Source: Malaya genurostris (taxonomy: Eukaryota; Arthropoda; Insecta; Diptera; Culicidae). Taken from it: a stretch of 64,000 bases of DNA. Shown here in pieces: positions 53,940-64,000 of the stretch (position 1 is the stretch's first letter; every line of letters begins with the position of its first letter). The notes below the pieces were generated by a model. That model saw only the letters and a list, made by a program, of their open reading frames with translations. It had not been told where the DNA came from and did not search any database. The position numbers and the translations under genes are program-made. Where the stretch lies: contig NC_080571.1 in NCBI RefSeq assembly GCF_030247185.1, positions 46,851,002-46,915,001 of the forward strand. The letters run 5' to 3'.

Positions 53940-56004
53940 AGGGGCAAAGGAACGAACGATTGTCTTGCGTTGCTCTCAACAGAAATTCAAATGGCATTTG
54001 CTCGTAAAGAACAAATGGCGTCAGTTTTCCTAGACATTAAGGGGGCTTTTGACTCAGTTTCTATAAATATCCTATCTGAGAAGTTGCATCAGCATGGTCT
54101 TTCGCCAGTTTTAAACAACCTTTTACATAATCTATTGTCTGAGAAACACATGTACTTCGCGCATGGTGATTTGTCGACAATACGATTCAGTTACATGGGT
54201 CTTCCTCAGGGCTCATGCTTAAGCCCCCTTTTATACAATTTTTACGTAAGTAATATCGATGAATGTATCAACACATCTTGCACGCTAAGACAACTTGCCG
54301 ACGACAGCGTTGTGTCTATTATAGGACTTAAAGCTGCCGATCTCCAAGGACCATTACAAGATACTCTCGACAACTTATCATCATGGGCTCTTCAAATGGG
54401 TATCGAGTTCTCTACGGAGAAAACTGAGCTGGTTGTATTTTCGAGGAAGCGAGAACCAGCACAATTACAGCTTCAACTAGGGGGTGAAACCATAGCTCAG
54501 GCCTTCACATTTAAATATCTCGGGGTCTGGTTCGACTCCAAAGGCACCTGGGGATGTCACATTAGGTATCTGAAACAAAAATGCCAGCAGAGAATCAACT
54601 TTCTTCGTACAATAACCGGATCATGGTGGGGTGCCCACCCAGGAGACCTGATCAGGTTGTATCAAACAACGATATTGTCCGTGATGGAATACGGATGCTT
54701 CTGCTTCCGATCAGTGGCGAACACTCATTTCATCAAGCTGGAAAGAATTCAGTATCGTTGTTTGCGTATTGCCTTGGGTTGAATGCAATCGACTCATACG
54801 ATGAGCCTCGAAGTGCTGGCGGGCGTTCTTCCACTGAAAAACCGGTTCTGGGATCTCTCATATCGTTTGCTCATTCGATGCGACATTTTGAATCCTCTGG
54901 TGATTGAAAACTTCGAAAGGTTAGTTGAGCTTAACTCTCAAACCCGTTTTATGTCCTTGTATTTTGATTACATGGCTCAGAATATTAATCCTTCTTCGTT
55001 TGTTTCCAACCGTGCTCATTTCTTGGATACTTCTGATTCTACTGTGTTTTTCGACACATCCATGAGAGAAGAAATTCGTGGAATTCCGGATCACGTGCGC
55101 CCTCAAGTGGCCCCAAATATTTTTTATAATAAATTTAGAACAGTCAACTGTGAAAAGGTGTTTTACACTGACGGATCAAACATCAACGAGTCCACAGGCT
55201 TCGGCATCTTCAATCAAAACATCACCGCTTCTTACAAACTCAGTGATCCGGCTTCAGTTTACGTCGCAGAATTAGCTGCTATTCAGTGCACCCTCGAGAT
55301 CATTGAAACCATGCCCAAAGACCATTACTTCATTGTCACGGACAGTCTAAGTTCAATAGAAGCTCTCCGGGCAATGAAACCAGGAAAGTATCCCCCATAT
55401 TTCCTGGGGAAAATACGGGAACATTTGAGAACTTTATCTGAACGGTCTTATTTAATATCGTTAGTCTGGGTCCCTTCGCATTGTTCCATTCCGGGCAATG
55501 AAAAGGCAGACTTATTGGCTAAAGTGGGCGCATTGGAAGGTGATATTTATGAAAGACCAATCTGCTTCAATGAATTTTTCAGTATTTCTCGTCAGAAAAC
55601 TCTCGAAAGTTGGCAAACTTCATGGACGAATGACGAACTGGGACGATGGCTACACTCCATTATCCCTAAGGTATCGACGAAACCTTGGTTCAAGGGGATG
55701 AACATGAGTCGTGATTTCATTCGCGTTATGTCACGGCTCATGTCACTATACATTCAACGCACATCTCCGGCGTATCGGGATCGTGGAGAACGGGCTCTGC
55801 ACCTGTGGCGACGGTTATCAGGACATCGAGCATGTCGTGTGGTCGTGCGTAGAGTATCGTGACGCCAGGTCGAAGCTACTGGAATCCCTCAGGGCCCGAG
55901 GTAGACCGCCTGAGGTGCCGGTTCGGGATGTGTTGGCGAGTCGGGATAGTTCATATATGCTTCTCATATACCAGTACCTTAAACACATTGATATACAAGT
56001 GTAA
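53940..56004 (+). pseudogene. I-clade LINE ORF2, 3' part (RT end, RNase H), with stop and frameshift
   Basis: It resumes GKGTNDCLALLSTEIQMAF, then VFLDIKGAFDSVSI, GLPQGSCLSPLLYNFYV and LADDSVVSI. A TGA at 54780-54782 replaces a Cys codon (partner: RIALGCMHSTH). RNase H follows: VFYTDGSNINE, AELAAIQCTLEI, VTDSLSSIEAL and WVPSHCSIPGNEKADLLAK. A frameshift near 55745, inside VMSRLMS(N)HYT, moves the end to another frame: AHLRRIGIVENGLCTCGDGYQDIEHVVWSC, ending at 56004. These lesions are independent of the nested insertion. Confidence 0.92.
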
Positions 56005-56602
56005 TGTGTTATTCCTCGCTCAGAAAATATAATCTCCACCTACAGGTTCGACACTAACATCCGCCCGATTCTCTCGATCCCCGTCCCTGTTCACCATCTT
56101 CATTGGAATTAACAAGATCTTTTTTTTTTGTCACTAACTTTTTCGTTCCCCTTTCCCTGTTTTTTCACCATCTCGATGGCAACTAATTAGATCTCTGTCG
56201 TTTTCAAACATTTTGTTCCCACACCCCTTTTTTACCCCGTTTCCCACAATATTTACTTCTTTTTTTCATTCTCTTCCGTAACATCACCATCACCGGAAGA
56301 CCGCTCCAGTCAATGACCAGCATGCGGGCCACCCGCCGGGCCTTCGTAGCCTGGGGGTGTTTCCCGCGGACCCACACGGACCGAAGAATGCGGCCAACAT
56401 AGAAAATTACCATCGCCATCTGGAATCATCTCATCCTAAATTCAATTAACCGGCCACTACCGATCGCCAGATACTATATTACATAATGATACTACTCTAG
56501 TTTTAAGTTAGACGATAATTAAGATTAGTAAATACCCTTGGCATCTTAGAGCTTAAGCAGTGTGCCTTAATATTATATTATATTATTGAATAAAAAAAAA
56601 AA
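56005..56602 (+). other. 3' UTR of the second I-clade LINE
   Basis: This is a pyrimidine-rich then AT-rich 3' region. CCCTTGGCATCTTAGAGC, TTAAGCAGTGTGCCTT and a terminal TTGAATA plus A run are shared with the truncated copy at 59198-59439. Confidence 0.85.
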
Positions 56603-56613
56603 AACAACAGCGT

Positions 56614-57480
56614 GATCTTTATCAATTCACTAGTTGAGATATATTTCTCCGAGTTATAAACGGGTTAAAAATCGCGGCCGGTTGTGCCGGATTGTTTGCG
56701 TGGCGCTTTTGGGTTGGTTTAACGCTCTCTTTCTCTCGCGGCGGTTCATGCCGGGTTGGTTGATAAAAAAAAACGCACGTGGTGGTTTTGAGCAGCCATT
56801 TCAACGAGAATGTTGCGACCCGTTGACGCACGCAAAAGCTGGCAAACAAATTCGAAAGGAAACCTGCTTTGTACAGGTGAGCTACCGGCAACACTCTAAA
56901 ACCGGACTTCGGTACTATTTTTTGTTGTTGTCGTTGTTCGGGTTTTTTGATTCACTGTGACGCAATGTCGAGCTAATGGTTGTTGCCTGGAGCGAAACGA
57001 CAAGATCGATGAATGTCAGCCTCGGATATGCCAACCAAATCGAGAAAAAAAGCATGCCACGAGCTGACTGAGGTCGCTCATAAATAGGTCACCATGGAAA
57101 CCGTCGTCGACGCGCGGTGTTTTCGATCCGAATCAAAATGAAATAAGCATAGAGGTTCTGCTAAACGATCTTGGAAGCGTATAGAGTATCGTTACATGAC
57201 CGGCATACGTAAATAATGTTTTGTAACGGGACTTGAATTCTTTGTAATTTTCACTCCGCATAGGATGATGATGATGATGAGTTTCGACTTTGATTTCAGA
57301 TGTTGTTTGAGTATTCGATAAGTCGTGGCGAGAAGGTTGTCGGTGTATAATTCTTCCATTGGACGACGTGCCATTTTCGGTTGGCCTTGCTGGCGCGGTC
57401 ATTGTATCGAGAATTACGAAGGCAAAAAAAAAACAGTTTGGTGAAAGTAGTTTCGCAACTTTAGAACGACGGTGGTCGAA
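56614..57480. other. GC-richer non-repeat segment, possible first exon or promoter
   Basis: This stretch is richer in GC and CpG (GCGGCCGGTTG, CTCGCGGCGG, CGTCGTCGACGCGCGG) than its surroundings and I see no repeat copy of it in the window. On the plus strand CATAAATAG precedes ACCATGG near 57077-57093. On the minus strand 57402-57133 is an 89-codon frame. Either could be the 5' end of a host gene, perhaps the missing start of the bZIP gene; this is unproven. Confidence 0.3.
57133..57402 (-). CDS. Hypothetical short frame, possible exon
   Basis: It starts MTAPARPTENGTSSNGR, is polar and basic, and contains five His from a (CAT)n repeat and an IKVE motif (a potential SUMO site). No family is recognised. 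Codon use in the first 60 residues looks plausible; the last 25 residues look like intron or UTR. It could equally be chance. Confidence 0.25.
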   Translation of the reverse strand: MTAPARPTENGTSSNGRIIHRQPSRHDLSNTQTTSEIKVETHHHHHPMRSENYKEFKSRYKTLFTYAGHVTILYTLPRSFSRTSMLISF

Positions 57481-57786
57481 CGGAGAGAATTAATGTTTTA
57501 TATTTGAGTGACAAAAGCTTGTCGACGGCAAAGACTTTTTGAGCCATTTAACTCGAGTCGTGGGGGTATTAAATTCGATTGTTTTGAATAATTTGAATAT
57601 TTTCTGTGCTAATGATGATCTTTCATTTTGATTTTGAGCGACCACCCCCGGTTGCTACGCCGTTACTGATCAGAATGAGCTGAAATAAATAGTGCTGAGA
57701 CTTTTTAAGATAATCAGACTTGAAATTGGCAAATCAACCTTCTATGTATAACCCCTGGTTCCGTATTACATGACAGCACCTTGCTC
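57481..57786. other. No gene seen
   Basis: Spacer without supported features. Confidence 0.3.
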
Positions 57787-58051
57787 AAATAATAATTGAA
57801 CTACTACTGACGGTGAACCGAAATCATCCAGGGGTCCTATTTGAATGGTACATGAGAAATCATAGACCATTCCATCTTGAGTTTATCATTGATAGTTCCC
57901 GACATGGAAATAGAAATGCATGGGATATAGAGAAGAATCGATGCTTTAGTAAAGATTCCGAGATGGAATGGTCTATGATTTAACATGTACCATTCAAATA
58001 GGACCCCTCGATGATTTCGGTTCACCGTCAGTTGTAGTTCAATTATTATTT
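57787..58051. mobile_element. 265-bp foldback MITE
   Basis: The arms of about 85 bp start AAATAATAATTGAACTAC and pair with the right end almost fully, including GGTGAACCGAAATCATC, GTCCTATTTGAATGGTACATG and AAATCATAGACCATTCCATC. The loop is about 90 bp. There is no coding capacity. Confidence 0.88.
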
Positions 58052-58509
58052 AAAACAAATCGAATCGCTACATGCGCCGTAACTATGACAAGGTTTGTTT
58101 ATGTAGAAGTAAGGTGCAAGCTGCAATATGAAAGAAATCGCGGTATTTTATCGAGTATATCTTGAAACTTGAAAAATCAATTAAATTGTTACTAAAAATA
58201 TATTAGTAATTAGTAACCAGTTTTAATTTTGACAGAAAACTGGTCGAATAAATAAAACTAGAACGACCTGCTGAGGATACATTTGTCCCAGTTTCTGTTC
58301 TATTATAGATCTTCCATATAGAACTTCTAGCTGCTGAATTTGCTCTAATTTTTCGTAATCCAAGTAACCCACGTTCAAGAGAGTAACAACATCTTTAGTC
58401 TCTTTGTATCATTTCATTCATCAGTCCATGAACTTTTTCGACTTGTGAATAAGCAAATAAGGAAAAGCAAAAGTACCTGCGTATTCTCAAGTAGACAATA
58501 AAGTATATT
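58052..58509. other. No gene seen
   Basis: AT-rich spacer without supported features. Confidence 0.3.
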
Positions 58510-58656
58510 CGCCCTTATTCTGAATAACGTCGTATCGTTTTTTCCCTCGTATTTCATTTGTATTCCCCATAACGCTAGCAAAATCAAAGGTAGCTATGAT
58601 TCGATCGAACCACATTCGATCGAAAAATCAATACGTCGTTATTCAGAATAAGGGCG
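58510..58656. mobile_element. 147-bp MITE
   Basis: CGCCCTTATTCTGAATAACG at the left is inverted perfectly at the right (26 bp TIRs). ATT flanks both sides, a possible 3-bp TSD. An inner inverted pair TTCGATCGAA is also present. The first bases of the window resemble this TIR. Confidence 0.85.
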
Positions 58657-59186
58657 ATTATGTTTTATCGTCTATCGGGGCTATTGTACCAACTTTCATC
58701 TCATTAGTAGATTCGAAACATTATTTTTCCGATTATTGGATGAAATCGGATATAATATCATTGTTTCGGCTCTAAGAAATACCGCAAAAAAATAGTTCGA
58801 AAATTATGCAAGACTGTTGTTCTAGCGACGCGGAAACTCTTACCCGTTTGGTCTTAAAATATGGAATGAGGACTGGAGCTGAGATGAATGAGGGTACCGT
58901 TACCCTATATTTGAATTATTCAATTATTATTCAAACACTCTACGCGGGAATAAGATGGCAAAAGCGACGTTTCATCGGATCCCCGGACTCAATCTCAAAC
59001 GAGATCAGAAAATTGTCAGATGGTTGAATCGATTCACATAATCTTCGTTTAAACACTACTACTGAGGATATGGTTTAAGTCAACTATTCCCAATCGGTGG
59101 AGGTATTTTTTGGGAGTCGCGGGATGTTTTCATGAGCAACTGTCAGCAATTGTTTCTACAAGTACGTGTTTTGTGTTGCTTAACAT
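58657..59186. other. No gene seen
   Basis: The 73-codon frame at 58806-59027 (+) has no recognisable features. Confidence 0.3.
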
Positions 59187-59197
59187 TTAACATAACT

Positions 59198-59439
59198 CCA
59201 TTGAAACGTTTAATCGTCATCTGGAAGACACTAATGTCATATTTAATCCACCGACCATTGCCGATCACCAGCTGCAGACTGAATCTGCCAGAATCGACCA
59301 TTGCGTCCGGAAATCGCTACTACCCTAATGAAAATACCCTAGTTTTAAGTTAGTTATTAATTAAAATAAGAAAATGCCCTTGGCATCTAAGAGCTTAAGC
59401 AGTGTGCCTTCAAATATGTTACTATTGAATAAAAAAAAA
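59198..59439 (+). mobile_element. 5'-truncated copy of the second I-clade LINE family
   Basis: Its 242 bp match the 3' end of the element at 48337-56602 (CTAGTTTTAAGTTAG, TGCCCTTGGCATCTAAGAGC, TTAAGCAGTGTGCCTT, TTGAATA plus A run). TTAACATAACT is duplicated at 59187-59197 and 59440-59450, confirming a separate target-primed insertion. Confidence 0.92.
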
Positions 59440-59689
59440 TTAACATAACTGTTTTTGTCAAAATAATAATCATGTTGTCGTTTTTTCAAACTTGAGTGTC
59501 CTTTTTCGTTGATACTTTTGGAGGTTTTGGAGAACCGCGGAGAACCTTAAAAGTTCGAAAAGGATCCGCTATATAAAAAAGTAGGGAACCACTGCTTCAT
59601 TTCGCTGCTCTATTTTATCGGAGCTGACTGAATCTATCTAGACAATCTTAGGCCCCTATGAAACTTTTTATCAAGTTTGAAAGACTCAT

Positions 59690-61150
59690 GGCGGTTTTTG
59701 ATATATGATCGTATAAATGACATAATCGACAAACCGCTCTTTTTTTCTATTCGGTCAGCTTTCTCGAAAATGGCTGAATCGACTTCATTGCGCCATTCTT
59801 AGGCTTGTTTGAAATCTACAGACATTAATCAAATTCGGAATCAGTTTTGCAATGACTGAGTGGAAACATATATTGGAGAAGCCAAATGAAAGAAAAACTA
59901 ACAGAGAAGATGATGATTTATTGGAAAAAGATACGCTCAGAGACAGGACTCGAACCTGCGTTTTTATGCATTCCGTGCATACGCGCTACCATTTCGCCAC
60001 TCTGAACCTTGTTATAGACATTCTTAAACGCGGTCAGACATGGTACAACGTACATCGAACATGGCGGCTTTACGTCAAACCAACTTAAATTAATAAATTT
60101 TTAAATTCGGAATGTTTATGGCGTATACTTCCGGAGCTGGAGATATGATCGTAAAAGTGACGTAACCGACAAACGAGCATTGCTTCTATCTGTACAATGT
60201 TCTCTTGAGATATAATCGTATAAATGAAATAATCGATGAATCGCACTATTTTTTCATACGTTTTCGACAAACTTGAGGCCATTGATAAGCTATGCAATAG
60301 TCACATACGACGTTCTAATGGTTCGTCCGATAAAGTGCATGACTCAATGGCGACTCGACTGATATAGACAATTTTTCTCTTTCCTTGAAAGGCTAAGTAC
60401 AGCAGTTCATATTCATTTGTTCCATTTTTGCGACATCTAATTAATATAAATTTTAAAGTGATAGTAAGTATTCAAGAGAGCAATGATATAAAAAAGGTGA
60501 GACCTAGCAAGGGCCATTTAAGCAAGGGAAAAAACTTTTTGTAATTCAACTTTTGCCCTGGACTTAAGCATACCGGAAAGTAAAGTTAAGAGTTTTTTTT
60601 TACTATTTACTATTCGAACCTTAGTTTAATCAAAGACATCATATTAACAAGATATCCAGCTCTCACATTTCCCGAACAAATCATTGGCAACATCCTTTTT
60701 TACGAGCATGTCGCCCCCAGACGAGCCCGCATCGAATCCTATACATAGAAGTAGGGGAGAAAAATGTCAAATTCGTGCGCGCCAAAATAGCAGGGTTGCG
60801 CACCCATACAATTGACATGATTTGTTGAATGTGATGCCGTGCGATGGCGTTGCTGAACTGAGGATTGACTTCGCTCCAAGCTGACAGGGTCTGGTTTAAT
60901 GTAGCAAACAGGATTAAGCTTCATCTTAGGCTCGTTTGAAAACTAAGATGGAGATTAAGAATTGATAGATCATGCTGGCCTTTTCGGATTTCGGAGATAT
61001 AACCGAATTGAGGACACAAACGATAAATCGCATTAGTTACTATTTGTACTATCGAAATATTTGGACCCATTTGAAAGTTTCAAAGGGGTTAATGATCTAG
61101 TTTAAATGTTTTGTTCCTGAACCGAACATGGTTCCGGAAATGTTACCGCA
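59690..61150. repeat. Diverged interspersed repeat units
   Basis: The phrase GATATGATCGTATAAATGA / ATAATCGAYAAACCGC recurs in diverged form near 59700, 60130, 60210 and 61000, each followed by a run around TTTTTCTAT and a TGGC...GACTC word. It resembles an old tandem-like mosquito repeat. No coding frame. Confidence 0.45.
59936..60006 (-). tRNA. tRNA-like locus, anticodon position reads GGA; likely pseudogene
   Basis: The minus strand folds as a 71-nt cloverleaf. The acceptor pairs TTCAGAG with CTCTGAG (one T-G pair). The D arm is GCGAAATGGTAGCGC, the anticodon stem TATGC/GCATA, the variable loop 5 nt, and the T arm GCAGG-TTCGAGT-CCTGT. A TTTTT terminator follows 5 nt downstream. The anticodon loop ACGGAAT has C33 instead of the universal T33, and GGA (Ser) without a long variable arm is contradictory. 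It is best read as a tRNA pseudogene or a tRNA-derived repeat head. Confidence 0.5.
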
Positions 61151-61796
61151 TTAGCAAAGTAAGCGTTCAAGCACACCTTTATGCATTATCCGAATTAATT
61201 TGGAAATTATAAGATCTATTCAAACTTGCGTCAAAATTAGCTCAATGAAGGAATGAGACTATTTGATTGACAAGAGAAAGTCTTTATCACATTTTTTTTT
61301 AATTGTAGATTACGCCATTTCAAACCGATTGGCTCACCGGTGTTGGAATGAGATTTCTTTTAAGTATCAAACCTTATCCTGTTCAATATAAATTGACATT
61401 AGAAAGAGAGACCAATGTGATTTGGAAGGTTTGTTCTGCGGCAAGATCCTTTTAACCAACGGAATGATTACACTACTTTTCTTCGAAATAGAAAAACAAA
61501 TTAAAGCTATTTTTTCACCCTTTCAATTGCCGTAATTGTTTATAACTGATCGCATTTTACCATATTCGTGAGTTCGATTAGAACACAAAGGCAAATAACA
61601 TAAATTTTGAAACTACTGCTTCTCTGCGTAGTCACCCGACTTTAGCTTTCATTTTCACAAAATGCAAGCAAAACTGAAAGTAGAATCATTTGTTAATCGA
61701 ATCAATTTTCATCTGTGAATTAGAAAAAAAAATATCTTTTTATACTAGATGCTTGTTGTTCGAAAATGATTCTATACGGAAGTTACTCTTTTCAAA
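61151..61796. other. No gene seen
   Basis: AT-rich DNA without supported features. Confidence 0.3.
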
Positions 61797-61798
61797 TA

Positions 61799-61950
61799 CA
61801 CTGAGGTATTTTTTATGCGGTTTTTTATGCGTTTTTTTATGCGACTTTTTTATGCGAATTTTCAGAGTTATGCGGTTTTTTATGCGAAGTTTCAGAGTTA
61901 TGCGGTTTTTTATGCTGTACGTAAACTCGCATAAAAAAAAGACTTCAGTG
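61799..61950. mobile_element. 152-bp Tc1/mariner-type MITE with internal ATGCG repeats
   Basis: The ends are CACTGAGGTATTTTTTATGC and the complement of CGCATAAAAAAAAGACTTCA(GTG). TA lies directly outside both ends (61797-61798, 61951-61952). The interior is a run of TTTTTTATGCG units, including two copies of TTTCAGAGTTATGCGG. Confidence 0.85.
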
Positions 61951-61959
61951 TACTATTTT

Positions 61960-64000
61960 CACCTTCCCATCAATCGAACCAATCGCCGACGTGTAAGGTC
62001 ATCAGAGATGTCTTGAAAGTAGGCAAGCTACTTCAAATAGCAGCCATCGGAGGATTTTAGTTGCCAATAACCGGTTTGTGTTAAGTGCATTTGACTATTT
62101 TTCATTTTTTTATTGTCTCATCTTTGACTCATCAGTGCACAATAGCCTCAGGGTGCATGTTGCGAAATTTACATTTTAAAATTTCCGCACCACGAATGAG
62201 CTAGTATCAGACAAATGTGAAACAGACTTTTTTTTTTAAAGGGCGGGTCTGGAAATGAAAAATTCATTTATTCAGGAATAAGGAAAATTACAAACCTATT
62301 TTGTACCGAACGAAAAAAAAACAATCATAATTCCATTCTACCAGGTTCACTGTAATCACTTTGCGTACACAAGCAATTTTTCATATATTCAATTTTCATT
62401 TATTAAACATCGTCAGCTTAGCGTGCCTACTTCGATGGGTGTCTACTAGGCGATAAATAATTCCGGCAGAAGCCTTATCGTACGAGGGCGCCACGAACTC
62501 GGTACATCGTAATTATTGAGGATCGCAGGAAAAATGCAGTCATGTCTCGGTCATTTATTTCCCGCACGCACACACACACACATAAACTCACATCGAACAC
62601 AGGTAATTACTGGTTGATGAACTGTTTTGAATTCTCGTTCCTTCTATTAGGGCTGACCTTGCATGTCGAGGCTTGCTAGCTAGTAGTAACGATGCAACAT
62701 ACTCGGTGAGTCAATATTGACAAGCAACCATTCCGCGTTCTAGTTCTCTACTAGTTCCGAGAATAGCATGCAAAGTATGCTTATGTTCGTTCTTAAATTA
62801 GACATGCAAGGTGTGTAATTGGGTTTGAAATACTAGAGCAACCAAAGGAAAGTGATACAGGTAATGTTGTCCTCGGTTAGAACAAAAAACACACGTCTGA
62901 CACGTGAAAATTTTGCCGCTAACGCTCAGCGATGGAAAAGCAACGCTTACTTTGTTGGATAAATACAACTTTAGCGATTTACTCGTGACTCTTTCGTTTT
63001 ATAATTTATTTGCATGATATCATCCTTGGATGAAGTTGTTGCCACTTGGTCGTTTTCGACATGGAAATAAATGTGATCCGAAATTTAGGGAAAAACATAC
63101 CACGACAAATGGAACATTCATGGATTTACATTAGAACAACAGGATCGCGAACAATGGTCCAATGCATTTGTGAATTAGTATGAGTTGAATTTTGGCGGGA
63201 ATATTTCGGAAAAGGTTATACCAGTCAACGACGAAACATCATCTCAGAAACTGATCTGCTGTTTGTTTCGCAGTTTATGGAATGTTACATGATTCATCAT
63301 AGACATTTCAATTTCGCGCAATTTTGAAGCTATAATTGGATCCACGAATTAACTGAAAGGCTATTTGCACACATTTTCATTCCATATACTAAATATCCTT
63401 TAAAAAGTTCAATAATTCAGAGATTGTCATTGATTCTTATGGTTCCTATCAATTTACTGTGAGTTCTTAGCGTACAAAAAAAAGTCATTGCATAACTAGT
63501 GCTATGATATTTTTGATACTAAGAGTACAGCGTGCCATTTGAGCCAATCTGTTTACTCAAAGCTCATTGATTTTACAGCAGAAACACAGTGTAAATCACA
63601 TATTCAAAATTCAAATTGAAATATATAATAGCCTTTATATGAACGAGAATGAAGAGATGATATAGTTTTAATGTTAATGCTTTGTACGGAGAAAATTATG
63701 AAATAAATACAAAATAATGAAACGATTTCGGTATCCAACTTCTTGTTGCAAAATTTTATGTAATGTAGCATCGTTCCAAATTTTTCTCTCTGGGACCAGT
63801 GGCGTCTCTTGCTTATGTGCACCTCGGGCACTGCACAGCCGGTCAAATTGAAGGAATCACTCAGCTCAGCTCTGAGATTTCTTGTTCTCTCTGTCACCTT
63901 TGGCTCTGTGGAAACTTGTATGGACACCTTCAGGAGAGGCTTTAGTGGCTTATGCTTATGGCAGTTGAAAACGAATTGCTGTCTCAGTTGCAACGTCGAA
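61960..64000. other. Right end of window, no gene supported
   Basis: A trace of the foldback family (TCTTTGACTCATCAGTGCAC) lies near 62120. A CA microsatellite is at 62564-62584. The 129-codon frame at 63604-63993 (-) has no recognised domain and mixed composition; I do not call it a gene. Confidence 0.4.
62564..62584. repeat. CA dinucleotide microsatellite
   Basis: A short (CA)n tract with one CG interruption. Confidence 0.85.

Larger units (their letters stand above)
48337..56602 (+). mobile_element. I-clade LINE, second family, inactivated and split by another LINE
   Basis: It is bounded by AACAACAGCGT at 48326-48336 and 56603-56613. It consists of a 480-nt 5' UTR, ORF1, ORF2 interrupted by 2.16 kb of foreign LINE, a 3' UTR from 56005 and a terminal A run after TTATTGAATA. 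Without the insert it is about 6.1 kb. ORF1 and ORF2 resemble those of the 37.8-43.8 kb element along their whole length, while the 5' UTRs look unrelated. Confidence 0.93.

Noticed and set aside
63604..63993. 129-codon minus-strand frame at the window end
   Set aside because: No domain, AT-rich C-terminus and no splice or conservation evidence.
1..64000. CRISPR arrays, operons, riboswitches or bacterial/viral gene clusters
   Set aside because: No regular spacer-repeat arrays and no polycistronic gene organisation outside LINEs; the window is plainly insect nuclear DNA.

Overview
This window is eukaryotic nuclear DNA from a transposon-rich insect, most likely a culicine-type mosquito. The evidence is spliced genes with short GT-AG introns, dipteran-like proteins, tRNA-derived SINEs, I-clade LINEs, copia and mariner remnants, and many TIR/MITE families. 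There are no operons and no bacterial or organellar signals. The species cannot be named from sequence alone.

Layout. 1-4.1 kb holds repeats: two layers of TIR elements, two tRNA-type SINEs (one split by a MITE), and a decayed reverse-transcriptase element with a 42-bp perfect palindrome. 4.4-6.1 kb (-) is a three-exon gene derived from a pogo/jerky-type transposase whose third catalytic aspartate is not recognisable. 6.3-13.8 kb is a nest of insertions. Three copies of one MITE family lie here; one was split by an 8-bp-TSD TIR element that now contains a foldback element and a deleted copia, and another was split by a deleted gypsy-like LTR element. An orphan THAP-like exon sits at 13.1-13.2 kb.

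Host core. 14.0-15.1 kb (+) encodes a neugrin-family mitochondrial protein. It converges, 101 nt apart, with a two-exon VPS33B (Sec1/Munc18 family) gene at 15.2-17.2 kb (-). After about 6.7 kb of repeat-bearing intergenic DNA come three exons (23.96-33.83 kb, -) of a CREB3-family membrane-tethered bZIP factor (CrebA type). Its 7.0-kb intron carries several LINE remnants, a SINE and an isolated TATA+Inr promoter. Its 5' exon(s) were not found.

Right half. 36.9-37.6 kb is a broken mariner. 37.8-43.8 kb (-) is a full-length I-clade LINE with both ORFs open and a perfect 13-bp target-site duplication, so it may still be active. 48.3-56.6 kb (+) is a related LINE that is dead (two TGA codons, one frameshift) and is split by a 5'-truncated LINE of another family. 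56.6-64 kb is a small possible exon region, several MITEs, a 5'-truncated copy of the 48-kb LINE family, a tRNA-like locus, and unassigned DNA.

The host genes are cell-biological (mitochondrial ribosome support, endolysosomal trafficking, secretory-pathway transcription) and show no sign of working as one pathway. The main story of the window is layered transposition and one likely transposase domestication.
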